Made by a program: the position numbers and the translations under genes
The notes under the pieces: generated by a model
Seen by the model: only the letters and a program-made list of their open reading frames with translations
Databases searched by the model: none
What the model was told of the DNA's origin: nothing
Assembly (NCBI GenBank): GCA_018668635.1
Contig: JABJCN010000202.1
Location: forward strand, 1 to 52,759
Length of the DNA: 52,759 bases
Direction of reading: 5' to 3'
Source: Opitutia bacterium
Lineage (GTDB): Bacteria; Verrucomicrobiota; Verrucomicrobiia; Opitutales; JABJCN01
Shown: one piece after another, positions 19,083-28,780 of the stretch
Layout: every line of letters begins with the position of its first letter
Numbering within the stretch: the first letter of the stretch is position 1

Positions 19083-20537
19083 ATGGAATACGAACCTGTC
19101 ATCGGACTTGAAGTACACGTCCAACTCAAGACGGAAACCAAGATGTTTACACGGGCTCCATACCATTATGGTGCAGAGCCAAACACCCTGACAGACCCCG
19201 TAGTACTCGGTATGCCCGGAACCCTGCCGGTCATGAATAAAAAAGCTGTAGAAATGACCATTAAAGCCGGTCTTCTACTCGGATGCAAAATACCAGAAAC
19301 CTCCAAGTGGGATCGAAAGAATTATTTTTATCCCGACATGCCCAAAAATTACCAAATTTCCCAGTTCGACCAACCCATATGCGATGGGGGTGAAGTTGAG
19401 ATTGAAATGGAGGGGGCATCAAGAAACATCATGGGCGAGCATCGCAAGGTTCAACTTACCCGCATACATCTGGAGGAGGATGTTGGGAAGCTGACCCACT
19501 GCGAAAATGAAAGCCTTGTCGACTACAACCGGGCAGGGGCTCCTTTGGTGGAGATTGTAAGTGAACCCGATCTCTATTCTGCAGATGAAGCCTTTGCCTA
19601 CCTAACCGCACTAAGGAACTGTTTGGTGGCCGCCGGTATTTCTGAATGCGATATGGAAAAAGGCCAGATGCGATGCGATGCCAATGTTAGTATTCGCCCG
19701 AAAGGAACCCATGAATTAGGCACCAAGGTTGAAATCAAAAACCTGAATACTATTTCGGGTGTCCGAAATGGTATCATTTATGAAATCCAGCGCCAGACTC
19801 TGGCAATGGAAAATAACCAACCCATCGTACAGGAAACACGCCGGTGGAACGCAGAGGAAGCCTATACGACCTCCATGCGATCCAAAGAGATGGCCCATGA
19901 CTACCGATACTTTCCTGACCCGGACCTGATGCCGGTCAGGGTTTCCAAGGAATGGCTTAATGAAGTTGCCAGGGACATTCCAGAACTACCTTTTGATAAA
20001 CAGAGACGCTTCTTTAATGATTATGACCTACCCTATACTCTAACTTCTGTACTGTGTCCCGATGCGAAATTAGCCGCTTATTTTGAAGAGGCTCTTACCA
20101 TTTATAAAAAACCAAAACAGATTGCCAATTTCATTGCCAATGACCTGCTTCGGGAGCTCTCTGCAGCAGGGGAACATGGAGCACTTCCACTGGAATCATG
20201 TAAAATCAAGCCCGCCCATATCGCCGAGCTTGTTCAATTTATAGATAAGGGTGAAATCTCCAACCAGATTGCCAAGGAGGTCTTCCCGGAAATGTTTCGA
20301 ACGGGGAACCCACCAGGGCAGATAATTGAGGAAAAAGGGCTCAAGCAATCCACTGACACCGGAGAACTCGAGGCAGTCTGCCTTGAAGTCATCGCGGAAA
20401 ACCCAAAACCCGTACAAGAGTTCAAGGAGGGGAAAGAAGCGGCTATCAATGCCCTAAAGGGGCAAGTCATGAAAGCCACTCGAGGTAAAGCCAATCCCAA
20501 GTTAGTGGACGACCTCCTTCGCCAACTCCTGTCCTAA
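19083..20537 (+). CDS. gatB: Asp/Glu-tRNA amidotransferase subunit B
   Basis: The 484-residue subunit phosphorylates and amidates misacylated Glu-tRNA-Gln or Asp-tRNA-Asn. It opens with YEPVIGLEVHVQL, and the kinase domain has the signature KNYFYPDMPKNYQISQFD. Further family motifs are VDYNRAGAPLVEIVSEPD and RYFPDPDLMP. The C-terminal YqeY-like tail domain ends in KANPKLVDDLLRQLL. It completes the gatCAB operon. Confidence 0.96.
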   Translation: MEYEPVIGLEVHVQLKTETKMFTRAPYHYGAEPNTLTDPVVLGMPGTLPVMNKKAVEMTIKAGLLLGCKIPETSKWDRKNYFYPDMPKNYQISQFDQPICDGGEVEIEMEGASRNIMGEHRKVQLTRIHLEEDVGKLTHCENESLVDYNRAGAPLVEIVSEPDLYSADEAFAYLTALRNCLVAAGISECDMEKGQMRCDANVSIRPKGTHELGTKVEIKNLNTISGVRNGIIYEIQRQTLAMENNQPIVQETRRWNAEEAYTTSMRSKEMAHDYRYFPDPDLMPVRVSKEWLNEVARDIPELPFDKQRRFFNDYDLPYTLTSVLCPDAKLAAYFEEALTIYKKPKQIANFIANDLLRELSAAGEHGALPLESCKIKPAHIAELVQFIDKGEISNQIAKEVFPEMFRTGNPPGQIIEEKGLKQSTDTGELEAVCLEVIAENPKPVQEFKEGKEAAINALKGQVMKATRGKANPKLVDDLLRQLLS

Positions 20538-20604
20538 CGAGACAAGTAGACCAATCACTCCCAATCCATAAACCGACCCTCTAACTGCAAACCACACATG
20601 TATC

Positions 20605-21048
20605 ATGCCCATTAATAAGCAGGAGTTTCCTGAAGTCTTGAAGGTCATTCGTGAAGAAGATGATCGTTACGAGGAAGGTGCCTATTGGTTTGTCCGACAT
20701 GCATTGGATCACACCATCAAGAACCTAAAAAAAGGTAGTTCTTCAGGGGCAAAAAATAACCATGTCTCGGGCAAACAACTTTTAAATGGCATACGAAACT
20801 ATGCTCTCGACCAGTATGGACCCATGGCGATAACCCTTTTCGATACTTGGCGCATCAAGTGTTGTGAGGATTTCGGAGAGATCGTCTTCAAACTCGTTGA
20901 GCACGGTATCTTGGGCAAGACAGATGAAGATAGCCGTGAAGATTTCGCTGGAGGATATGAATTTTATGAGGCATTCAAGGACCCCTTTCTACCTCAATCC
21001 CGACGAGGGCAAAATCCACCGGCAGACAATTTTCCGGAAAACAATTAA
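20605..21048 (+). CDS. Minf_1886-family conserved protein of unknown function
   Basis: This 147-residue soluble protein is recognised as a member of a small family largely limited to Verrucomicrobia and Planctomycetes (the Minf_1886 family). The conserved parts visible here are the YEEGAYWFVRHALD helix near the start, SGKQLLNGIRNYALDQYG and ITLFDTWRIKCCEDFGEIVF. No catalytic motif or membrane segment is seen. It lies 67 bases after gatB and 9 bases before the M16 peptidase, on the same strand, so it may be transcribed with either. Its function is unknown. Confidence 0.8.
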   Translation: MPINKQEFPEVLKVIREEDDRYEEGAYWFVRHALDHTIKNLKKGSSSGAKNNHVSGKQLLNGIRNYALDQYGPMAITLFDTWRIKCCEDFGEIVFKLVEHGILGKTDEDSREDFAGGYEFYEAFKDPFLPQSRRGQNPPADNFPENN

Positions 21049-21057
21049 GGCCTCAAA

Positions 21058-23622
21058 ATGCCTTCCTTAGCAGATCCTGCGGCCAAAGCCGTGCTTGACG
21101 GTCTTTTCGCCCGTCCCGTCAAACGCCTTACCCTAGAAAACGGCCTCACTGTACTGCATGTAGCCGACCAATCCACAAAGCTAATATCTGCACAGGTTTG
21201 GGTAAAGACAGGCAGTATCCACGAAGGTCCATTTACAGGAGCCGGCCTATCCCATTACTTGGAACACATGCTGTTTAAGGGCACCGAAAAACGTGCAGGC
21301 TCCACCATAAGTGAAGAAGTCCAGGCTGCAGGCGGAAATATAAATGCCTACACCACGTTTGACCGCACGGTTTATCATATCGATGGCCCCTCGGAATCCA
21401 TAGACATATTTATGGATGTCCTCTCAGATATCTGCTTCCACTCCACATTGCCAGCAAAGGAGGTAATAAAGGAGCGAGATGTGATTCTTCGTGAAATTGA
21501 TATGGGGCTCGACGACCCGGACCGCCGCGTTTCCAGAACAGCATTTGAGACAGCTTTCCTCACCCACCCCTATAGGCATCCTGTTATTGGCCACCGGAAA
21601 ATTTTTGAGGCTGTCACCGAAGATGATCTCCGCCGTTACCACCAAGAAAGATATACACCGAACAATGCAGTTCTTGTCCTTGCCGGGGATGTCACGGGAG
21701 AGCGTGTTCAGGATCTCTCGGAAAAATATTTCGGGGATGTACCGATGCGCCGCCTTGAGACACCCTACATTCCAGAGGAACCGACTCAGCTTTCTCGTCG
21801 CGAAAACCATGCCATTGGTGACTATAATATTGTAAGGGGTATTCTTGCCTTTCCCATCCCATCTCTATGGGATCAAAATGCACCATCACTGGATGTCCTG
21901 GCCAACATACTTGGTAGCGGTGAAAGCTCCATTCTTTGGCAACGTATTCGAGAACAGGAAAAACTTGTCCATTATATTGACGTCCATTGCTGGAATCCTG
22001 GTACAAGTGGCCTTTTTTGGATTTCCTACTGCTGCCTTCCCGATAAACAGGATAAGGTGGAAGAACGTATTCTTTCCACCTTGGAAGCAACAGCAAATGA
22101 TGGCATCGCCCCGGCCCTTCTCGCCAAGGCTGTTCGACAGTCCATTGTCGCAGAGGTCAACTCCAGAAAGACAATGTCGGGACAAGCGGCACGACTTGGC
22201 ATATCCGAAGTGATTGTCGGTGAAGCAGAATATGCCAGAACCTACTTCAAACGTCTCGAAAACGTGACACCGGAATCGACTGCAGAACTCATCCGGCAGC
22301 ATTTGCTGACGGAGCGATATACCCAGGCAAGCCTGGGCCCTGCATCCAATGGCCCTAATATCAGGACAACTACAAAGACCAACAAAGACTCTCCCGGATT
22401 TGAGGAAATTCCTCTGGCTAATGACAATACGCTGCTACTCCAGAGAAACGAAAGTCTCCCCAAGATTCATTGCAAGGCAGTGGCTCTCGGAGGAGCCCTC
22501 TACGAAGACACGGGTCAACGTGGCATTTCAGAATTACTTTCCACTCTGTTGGCCAAAGACACAAAAAAAAGGGCTGCACTTGAAGTCGCCAATACGGTAG
22601 AGTCAATTGGTGGCAGCTTTGGAGGATTTGGCGGAAATAATACATTCGGCCTCTCTATTGAGGTCCTCAAGAGCGATCAGGCCATTGCGCTTGAAATTCT
22701 TGGTGACGGGCTTCTGGAACCAACGTTCGACATTAATTCATTCGAGACCGAATGTGAAAGCCAGATTGCTGAGCTTCGTGAGAGTGAAGACGAAATTGCA
22801 AACTATGGTGGACGTTGCCTGCGAAAACGATTCTTTGGGAAACACCCATATAGTGTTGGAACAAATGGCATAGCGGATGACCTTGCGACTCTTTGCCCCG
22901 ATGATTTACGCAACCATTGGCAACGCCTTCTTTGCCCCGGGAACGTTGTATTTTCGGTTTCCGGGGATTTCGACCGGCAACATATCATTGAGCAATCCCA
23001 AGCTATTTCAGAAAAAATCAAAGGACCAGCTTTCGATAAAGCTGACATAACCTTTACCGGTCCTGCCGAGACCGGACGAATTCATGAACCACTTGATCGT
23101 GAGCAGGCAGTTGTATTTCAGGCCTATCCCGACATGGGCATACTACATCCCAGTCGACCAGCAAGCATTGTCCTTGGTGAATTACTCAACGGTATGTCCA
23201 GCAACCTCTTTAATGAGGTTCGGGAAAAAAGAAGCATGGCTTACTACGTGGGAGCCAACCGTGTCACCGGGATAGATACCGGTATGTTCTATCTCTACGC
23301 CGGAACCACTCCCAATCAAATGGAGGATGTCTTGCAGCAATTTGACATTGAGATGAACCGACTCTCTACCGGCAAAATCCATGAAGATGAAATCAGTAGA
23401 GCAAAGGCACGTCTTAAAACAGGTAAGCGCATGCAACAACAAACAGCAGGGAACCGGACACTAGAAGCCGCGCTCAACAAGCTCTACGGACTACCCGTCA
23501 ATGAATTCCTTGAGTATGATCAGCAGATTGATGCAGTGAACGCAAAGTGTGTACAGGCAGTACTGCAAGAAAGTATCATGATCGCAGAACCGTTAAAATT
23601 GACCGTGCAAAAAGCTTCTTAA
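21058..23622 (+). CDS. M16 family zinc metallopeptidase (two-lobed, insulinase-like)
   Basis: This 854-residue protein has two M16 half-barrels. The N-terminal half is active-looking: it carries the inverted zinc motif HYLEH (66-70), with a further acidic ligand expected in the helix around LREIDMGLDDPD. The C-terminal half (about 450-854) starts with the same fold (GISELLSTLLAKDTKKRA) but lacks the HxxEH motif, as is usual for the second domain. It also contains the substrate-binding R/Y region (FNEVREKRSMAYYVGA). No signal peptide is seen, so a cytoplasmic location is likely. The gene converges on the GNAT gene. Confidence 0.9.
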   Translation: MPSLADPAAKAVLDGLFARPVKRLTLENGLTVLHVADQSTKLISAQVWVKTGSIHEGPFTGAGLSHYLEHMLFKGTEKRAGSTISEEVQAAGGNINAYTTFDRTVYHIDGPSESIDIFMDVLSDICFHSTLPAKEVIKERDVILREIDMGLDDPDRRVSRTAFETAFLTHPYRHPVIGHRKIFEAVTEDDLRRYHQERYTPNNAVLVLAGDVTGERVQDLSEKYFGDVPMRRLETPYIPEEPTQLSRRENHAIGDYNIVRGILAFPIPSLWDQNAPSLDVLANILGSGESSILWQRIREQEKLVHYIDVHCWNPGTSGLFWISYCCLPDKQDKVEERILSTLEATANDGIAPALLAKAVRQSIVAEVNSRKTMSGQAARLGISEVIVGEAEYARTYFKRLENVTPESTAELIRQHLLTERYTQASLGPASNGPNIRTTTKTNKDSPGFEEIPLANDNTLLLQRNESLPKIHCKAVALGGALYEDTGQRGISELLSTLLAKDTKKRAALEVANTVESIGGSFGGFGGNNTFGLSIEVLKSDQAIALEILGDGLLEPTFDINSFETECESQIAELRESEDEIANYGGRCLRKRFFGKHPYSVGTNGIADDLATLCPDDLRNHWQRLLCPGNVVFSVSGDFDRQHIIEQSQAISEKIKGPAFDKADITFTGPAETGRIHEPLDREQAVVFQAYPDMGILHPSRPASIVLGELLNGMSSNLFNEVREKRSMAYYVGANRVTGIDTGMFYLYAGTTPNQMEDVLQQFDIEMNRLSTGKIHEDEISRAKARLKTGKRMQQQTAGNRTLEAALNKLYGLPVNEFLEYDQQIDAVNAKCVQAVLQESIMIAEPLKLTVQKAS

Positions 23623-23672
23623 CTCTGGGAGCTCATTGAGCCCTGTCTAGCAGAAATCAGGGTTAAAAAAGC

Positions 23673-24794
23673 CTATTCCTCATCCTTTACCAACTTGGCT
23701 TTCATGGCATTGGCAGCACGACGTTTCTGAATGCCACCAATAATAAAATGGTTCACACGCCCTGCAAAGCTTTTCTGAAAAAGTGAAACCGTATAAATCG
23801 GCTCGGAACTCGTGCCGAATTTTTGTTTATACTTTTGGTCGCCTTGCATAAAGTCGATGCACTTTAAACCCTTATCAGCAGAGCGATTAAGATTCTCAAG
23901 GAAAAGATGTCTCCCCGGTGAAAACTCGGCATATTCGGGCATATAGGATGTATTGTGTAGACAATAATTACCCCCGATAAGGAAAGCCAATTCACAGGCA
24001 ATAGGCTTTTTATTAAGAAGGAGTGCACTCAATTGAACACGACCTGAACCAGCCATAACTGGAAGCAGTTGCTTATAAAACTCTCGCATTCCAAGATGAT
24101 GAAAAAGACCTGTGTCTTCAGATGATTTCCAGGATGCGTCCTCGATCAGTTCAAATTCGGGGAGAAATTTCTCAACATCGGCTTGCGTTGACATGACCCG
24201 AAACTCGAGATTGCCCATTTCTTCCATTTTTTTTCGAGTGTATCGAAGAGTCTTCCGAGACTTGGACCCAAGTGCCGACTGCAGCAATTCCTCCACTGAT
24301 TGCTCTCCAAACTCAATGAAATAACGGGTTGCACCTGGGGCAAATAAAATGGGCTGCCGCTTTCTGGCAAAGTAGGGCCGAAGATAATCCTGGGCGAATT
24401 CCTTCCTGAGAAGAGGCAACCAGATAAATCGATGTTCGTTCAATAATTGGTCCAAGCCCTCAATCAGGCGAACCCGAAGAATTGGCTCCTCATGCAGATA
24501 CAATGGATCAAGATAATCCGCCATATGATAACCCATGGGCCAAAGCCCCTTGCCAAAGATCGCGGGCTGCTCCACAAATGGCCAAAATCCAGCAAGTTCA
24601 CCGTCACCATTTCGTACAGTCAGTAGCACGGGATTGTAGACCATCCCGACTTGTGAATTCCATGCGTCCAACCATTCCGGTGCAAAAAACGGGTTCAAAT
24701 GTGACGCGTTGGCAGCAAGTTGCTCTATCTCGGGCTCAAGAGAGGCAAGACCGGCCTTCCCGTTAACAATCTGTATTAGGTAGCCGTCTGGCAC
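23673..24794 (-). CDS. GNAT-fold acyltransferase (BioF2-like/CelD-like)
   Basis: The 373-residue protein has the features of the BioF2-like (Acetyltransf_6) family, in which two GNAT folds act in cell-envelope or exopolysaccharide acylation. Visible features are the N-terminal SHLNPFFAPEWLDAW region, the central RKTLRYTRKKMEEMG, and the C-terminal SPGRHLFLENLNRSADKGLKCIDFMQGDQKYKQKFG-like part with the typical FDFxxG...YK pattern. The start is a GTG at 24794. The substrate is not known. The gene stands alone, 105 bases downstream of nothing on its strand and converging on the M16 gene. Confidence 0.8.
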   Translation of the reverse strand: MPDGYLIQIVNGKAGLASLEPEIEQLAANASHLNPFFAPEWLDAWNSQVGMVYNPVLLTVRNGDGELAGFWPFVEQPAIFGKGLWPMGYHMADYLDPLYLHEEPILRVRLIEGLDQLLNEHRFIWLPLLRKEFAQDYLRPYFARKRQPILFAPGATRYFIEFGEQSVEELLQSALGSKSRKTLRYTRKKMEEMGNLEFRVMSTQADVEKFLPEFELIEDASWKSSEDTGLFHHLGMREFYKQLLPVMAGSGRVQLSALLLNKKPIACELAFLIGGNYCLHNTSYMPEYAEFSPGRHLFLENLNRSADKGLKCIDFMQGDQKYKQKFGTSSEPIYTVSLFQKSFAGRVNHFIIGGIQKRRAANAMKAKLVKDEE

Positions 24795-24899
24795 TGCAAT
24801 GGTAACGAAGAGTTAGTTATATGTTAGATTTAAACTCGGCACCAGAGATCTTCGGTAGCGTGAAGCTCAACGGGGGAAGGAATTGTTTCAGTGGATAAC

Positions 24900-26861
24900 C
24901 TAGGCTCCCTTATTGAACTGGTCCTGCAGGCTTTCAACGATGGAAGGATCAGCGAGAGTTGTCACATTACCCAGTTCGCGACCTTCAGCAATGTCACGAA
25001 GAAGGCGACGCATGATCTTTCCGGATCGAGTCTTGGGCAGATCAGGGGAAAAGACGATCCGTTCAGGCATGGCAAATTTGCCAATTTTCTGCGCAACAAG
25101 GGCGTTTAATGCCTTGGACAATGTTTCGTCACCCTCAAACCCCTGACGCACAGTCACGAAGGATACCAATCCCTGACCCTTGATCTCATGAGCCACACCA
25201 ATAACTGCGCTTTCAGCGACAGAGGGATGCTCCACGTATATACTCTCCAGCTCGGCTGTTCCAATACGATGGCCGGAAACATTAACAACATCATCCACAC
25301 GTCCAAGGATCCAGATGTAGCCATCCTCGTCCTTGCGGGCACCATCCCCCGGGAAATAATACTTTCCATCCCACTTGCACCAATAGGTGTCTTTGTAACG
25401 CTCCTGGTCACCCCAGATTCCCCGGGTCATCCCAGGCCAAGGTTGACGGACAGAAAGAATGCCGGCCCGAACCTCCTCGCCGCCATCCGTGAGGACAGCA
25501 GGATCGATCCCGAAAAATGGCAGGGTCGCTGATCCTGGTTTGGTTGGAGTCACTCCCGGCAACGGTGATAGAATTATACCTCCGGTCTCCGTCTGCCAGT
25601 ATGTATCCACAATAGGACAACGCTTTCCTCCGATAAGTTCGTGGTACCAGATCCATGCTTCCGGGTTGATTGCTTCACCCACAGTACCAAGAAGACGAAG
25701 GCTGGAAAGGTCACACTTTTGGGGAAACTCATCTCCCCATTTCATAAAGGCACGGATGGCGGTAGGCGCAGTGTAGAAAATGCTGACCTTGTACTTTTCA
25801 ACGATCTCCCAGAAACGGCCGTTATCCGGCCAATTTGGGGCACCCTCATATACGACAACAGTGGCAGCATTCTGCATGGGACCGTAGATCAGGTAGCTGT
25901 GCCCAGTGATCCATCCGACATCCGCCGTACACCAGTAGACATCCTCGGGCTTGAGATCGAAAACGTATTTCGCGGTTAGATAGGTGTAAACCATGTAACC
26001 AGCCTGGGTATGCATAATGCCCTTGGGCTTGCCGGTGGTCCCGCTGGTATAGAGGAGAAAAAGCATGTCTTCTGCATCCAGCTCCTCTGCGGGACAGTCA
26101 TCACTTTGACCCGCGGCCAGTTCATGGTACCAATGGTCACGGCCTTCTTTCATGGAAAAGGCAAACTCCTCCTCGATGCCCCGCTTGACCACGAGTACGT
26201 TTTCCACGCAGTCACATTCTTCGACACCAGCATCCACGATCTCTTTAAGGGCAAGAATCTTTCCCCTGCGCCATCCGGCATCTGCTGTGATGACAAGCTT
26301 TGCCTGGGAGTCCAGAACACGGTCCTTGATGGACTCTGAGGAAAAACCGGCAAAGACCACGTTGTGTACCGCGCCAATTCGGGCACATGCCAAGACAGCA
26401 GCTGGCAATTCAACAACCATCGGCAGATAAATGGCAACCCGATCCCCCTTCCCCACCCCAAGGCTTTTGAGGACATTGGCAAAACGACAAACCAAGCTGT
26501 GGAGTTCCGCATATGTGAGGGTCGCAGAGTCACCCGGTTCACCCTCCCAGACAATGGCAGGCTTGTCACGGTTCGGGCCATCAAGATGACGATCCAAACA
26601 ATTATAGCAGATATTGGTCTTACCGCCCTCAAACCATTTGAAAAAAGGCGGTTCGGAATCATTGAGGACAGTGTCCCATTCCTTAAACCAGTGTAACTCA
26701 GATGCCACCTCCGACCAGAAGCCCTCGGGGTCCTCAATACTACGCTTATGCAGAGCCTGATATTCCTCCATGCTCTTGATATGTGCCTTGCTTGAAAATT
26801 CAGATGAAGGCGGGAACTTCCGGGTTTCGGCCAAAACAGTATCCATTTGCTGATCACTCAT
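24900..26861 (-). CDS. acs: Acetyl-CoA synthetase (AMP-forming)
   Basis: This enzyme activates acetate to acetyl-CoA through acetyl-AMP. The 653-residue length is standard. The P-loop-like motif is TSGTTGKPKG (272-281), the core motif YWQTETGG is present, and the C-terminal catalytic loop KTRSGKIMRR holds the lysine (about K615) that is acetylated in this family. It faces away from queA across a 158-base gap. In this genome it could recycle acetate, independently of the acetate kinase in the BMC locus (inference). Confidence 0.96.
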   Translation of the reverse strand: MSDQQMDTVLAETRKFPPSSEFSSKAHIKSMEEYQALHKRSIEDPEGFWSEVASELHWFKEWDTVLNDSEPPFFKWFEGGKTNICYNCLDRHLDGPNRDKPAIVWEGEPGDSATLTYAELHSLVCRFANVLKSLGVGKGDRVAIYLPMVVELPAAVLACARIGAVHNVVFAGFSSESIKDRVLDSQAKLVITADAGWRRGKILALKEIVDAGVEECDCVENVLVVKRGIEEEFAFSMKEGRDHWYHELAAGQSDDCPAEELDAEDMLFLLYTSGTTGKPKGIMHTQAGYMVYTYLTAKYVFDLKPEDVYWCTADVGWITGHSYLIYGPMQNAATVVVYEGAPNWPDNGRFWEIVEKYKVSIFYTAPTAIRAFMKWGDEFPQKCDLSSLRLLGTVGEAINPEAWIWYHELIGGKRCPIVDTYWQTETGGIILSPLPGVTPTKPGSATLPFFGIDPAVLTDGGEEVRAGILSVRQPWPGMTRGIWGDQERYKDTYWCKWDGKYYFPGDGARKDEDGYIWILGRVDDVVNVSGHRIGTAELESIYVEHPSVAESAVIGVAHEIKGQGLVSFVTVRQGFEGDETLSKALNALVAQKIGKFAMPERIVFSPDLPKTRSGKIMRRLLRDIAEGRELGNVTTLADPSIVESLQDQFNKGA

Positions 26862-27019
26862 AATGTATTAAAATTGGAAGAAGGGTTCGTAAAAAGTTGT
26901 GGAAACGGGACAAATTGATATGCAGTCCACCTCACAGAACGTCAAGGCGAAGTACCACACATAAAAGGTTTCTTCAGTCCGTCCTTGAAAATACCGCCGG
27001 TGGCCTTTGCCTAATAAAG

Positions 27020-28096
27020 ATGGACACCAACCTTTTTGACTATGAACTGCCGCCGGACCGGATTGCACAATCCCCGGCAACAAGGCGGGATGCATCAAAA
27101 TTGCTTGTTGTAAACCGATTAAAAGGGGAAACAAGCCACCATGTCTTCTCTGAACTCCCGGACCTACTCCCAACGGGAAGCCAGCTGTTCCGGAATGTAG
27201 CCGCAGTACTAAAGGCTCGTATTCATGCCAACCTGCCCACCGGCGGGAAAGTTGAATGCCTTCTGTTGCATCCTGGGGAAAACCCAAGGTTTTGGTGGTG
27301 TCTGGTTAAACCTGGACGAAAGCTTCAACCTGGAAAAACCTTTGGGCTTAAGGGTATTTTTTCTGCAACGATCCAGCGAAAGAACGAAGATGGACAATGC
27401 CTCGTTCAATTTGATTATAAAGAAGGCCGAACAGTACAGGAACTGGCAGAGGATGTGGGACAACTTCCTTTGCCTCCTTATATCAACAGAAGCAACGACC
27501 CCCGGCAGGCAAAAGAAGATAATGAACGTTATCAGACCGTGTATGCCAATCCGACAACGAAAGTCGCTGTCGCCGCACCAACGGCAGGGCTACATTTCAC
27601 ACAAAAATTGCTGACGAATTTAGAGAATCGAGGATTTTCATTTCATGATCTGCTACTCCATGTTGGCCTTGGCACATTCAAGCCAATCCAGACAGAAAAG
27701 CTTGAGGAGCACCCGATGCACTCGGAGGCCTACTCAATCCCTCCCGGGACTCTTGCGGCCATGCAACAAGACGCCCAAAGACCACGGGTTGCTATTGGAA
27801 CAACATGCGTGCGGACAATAGAGGATGCATTGCGTAAACTTCCAAACAAGATGATAAAGACAGAATCCTTCGAGTCTGAAGCCAGTCTATTCCTCTACCC
27901 GCCCGAGAATTTTATGGGGGTGGACGCCCTAATCACAAACTTTCACCTGCCTCGCTCCACCCTGCTCTGCCTGGTCGCCGCATTCCTGACGCCCGGAAGC
28001 ATTGACGGGATCAAATGGTTAAAAAAAATCTATGCCGAAGCCTTGAAGAAAGGCTATAGGTTTTACAGTTACGGCGATGCCATGCTGATCCTTTAA
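27020..28096 (+). CDS. queA: S-adenosylmethionine:tRNA ribosyltransferase-isomerase
   Basis: QueA transfers the ribose of SAM to the queuosine precursor in tRNA. From the ATG at 27020 the product has 358 residues, close to the family length. Family motifs visible are LFDYELPPDRIAQSP near the start, LPLPPYINR, VAAPTAGLHFT, and the C-terminal YGDAMLIL. The frame is open upstream to 26897, but this ATG gives the canonical N-terminus. No Shine-Dalgarno is seen (CTAATAAAG). It is followed by the YceI-like gene after 35 bases. Confidence 0.95.
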   Translation: MDTNLFDYELPPDRIAQSPATRRDASKLLVVNRLKGETSHHVFSELPDLLPTGSQLFRNVAAVLKARIHANLPTGGKVECLLLHPGENPRFWWCLVKPGRKLQPGKTFGLKGIFSATIQRKNEDGQCLVQFDYKEGRTVQELAEDVGQLPLPPYINRSNDPRQAKEDNERYQTVYANPTTKVAVAAPTAGLHFTQKLLTNLENRGFSFHDLLLHVGLGTFKPIQTEKLEEHPMHSEAYSIPPGTLAAMQQDAQRPRVAIGTTCVRTIEDALRKLPNKMIKTESFESEASLFLYPPENFMGVDALITNFHLPRSTLLCLVAAFLTPGSIDGIKWLKKIYAEALKKGYRFYSYGDAMLIL

Positions 28097-28131
28097 AACC
28101 CAACAGAACAATCTAAATAATAGTAAACACC

Positions 28132-28740
28132 ATGAAATCAATAACGACGACCATAACAATTCTTTCCCTCCTTGCGGTGAGCGTAACCGCTAAACCTGTA
28201 ACCTTCGACCTGGCTGACAAGAAAGGTGTTAACAGCATCACTTTCGCAATGGATTCGCTCTTGGAACCGATTTATGGCAATGCTGCAGGTATTACTGGCA
28301 AAGTGTCATTTGATCCCGATGCCCCTGAGAAGACCTCCGGTAAAGTCGTCCTGAAAACGGCCAGTCTCCATGTCGCAAACAAATTAATGAAAGAACATAT
28401 TCACGGCGACGGGTGGATGAATGTAGTGGTCTTCCCCAGCATTACCTTCAACTTGAAGAAACTCACCAATGTAAAAAAGGACGGGGATACCTTCACCGCG
28501 AACGCTGTAGGCACAATGACCATTCTCAAGGTCACAAGGGAAATCACTGCACCTGTTACTATAAGCTTCCTGAAAGGACGTCTGGCTGAACGTAATCGGG
28601 TGGAAGGAGACCTACTCGTAGTACGCTCGAAATTCCAAGTGAAGCGGGGCGATTTTGGCATCAACCCCGGGCAGAAGCTACTGAAGGTTGCCAACGAAAT
28701 CGATATTCGTGTGGGATTGGCTGGCGCAGCACCCTATTGA
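28132..28740 (+). CDS. YceI-like secreted lipid-binding protein
   Basis: This 202-residue protein has a signal peptide (about 1-20, ending VTAK) and a lipocalin-like YceI barrel. The YceI pattern is visible in SITFAMDSLLEPIYGNAAGITGKVSF, HGDGWMNVVVFPSITF and the GTMTILKVTREITAPV stretch. YceI proteins bind polyisoprenoids or amphiphiles in the periplasm. It probably forms a unit with queA and converges on argH. Confidence 0.85.
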   Translation: MKSITTTITILSLLAVSVTAKPVTFDLADKKGVNSITFAMDSLLEPIYGNAAGITGKVSFDPDAPEKTSGKVVLKTASLHVANKLMKEHIHGDGWMNVVVFPSITFNLKKLTNVKKDGDTFTANAVGTMTILKVTREITAPVTISFLKGRLAERNRVEGDLLVVRSKFQVKRGDFGINPGQKLLKVANEIDIRVGLAGAAPY

Positions 28741-28780
28741 ACACATTCAGGATTGCCGGCATCCCGGGGAAACATCAGTA

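Noticed and set aside
23623-23672. Terminator in the gap between the M16 and GNAT genes
   Set aside because: A CCCTG...CAGGG stem is present, but the loop is long and the A/T run is on the wrong side for either gene.
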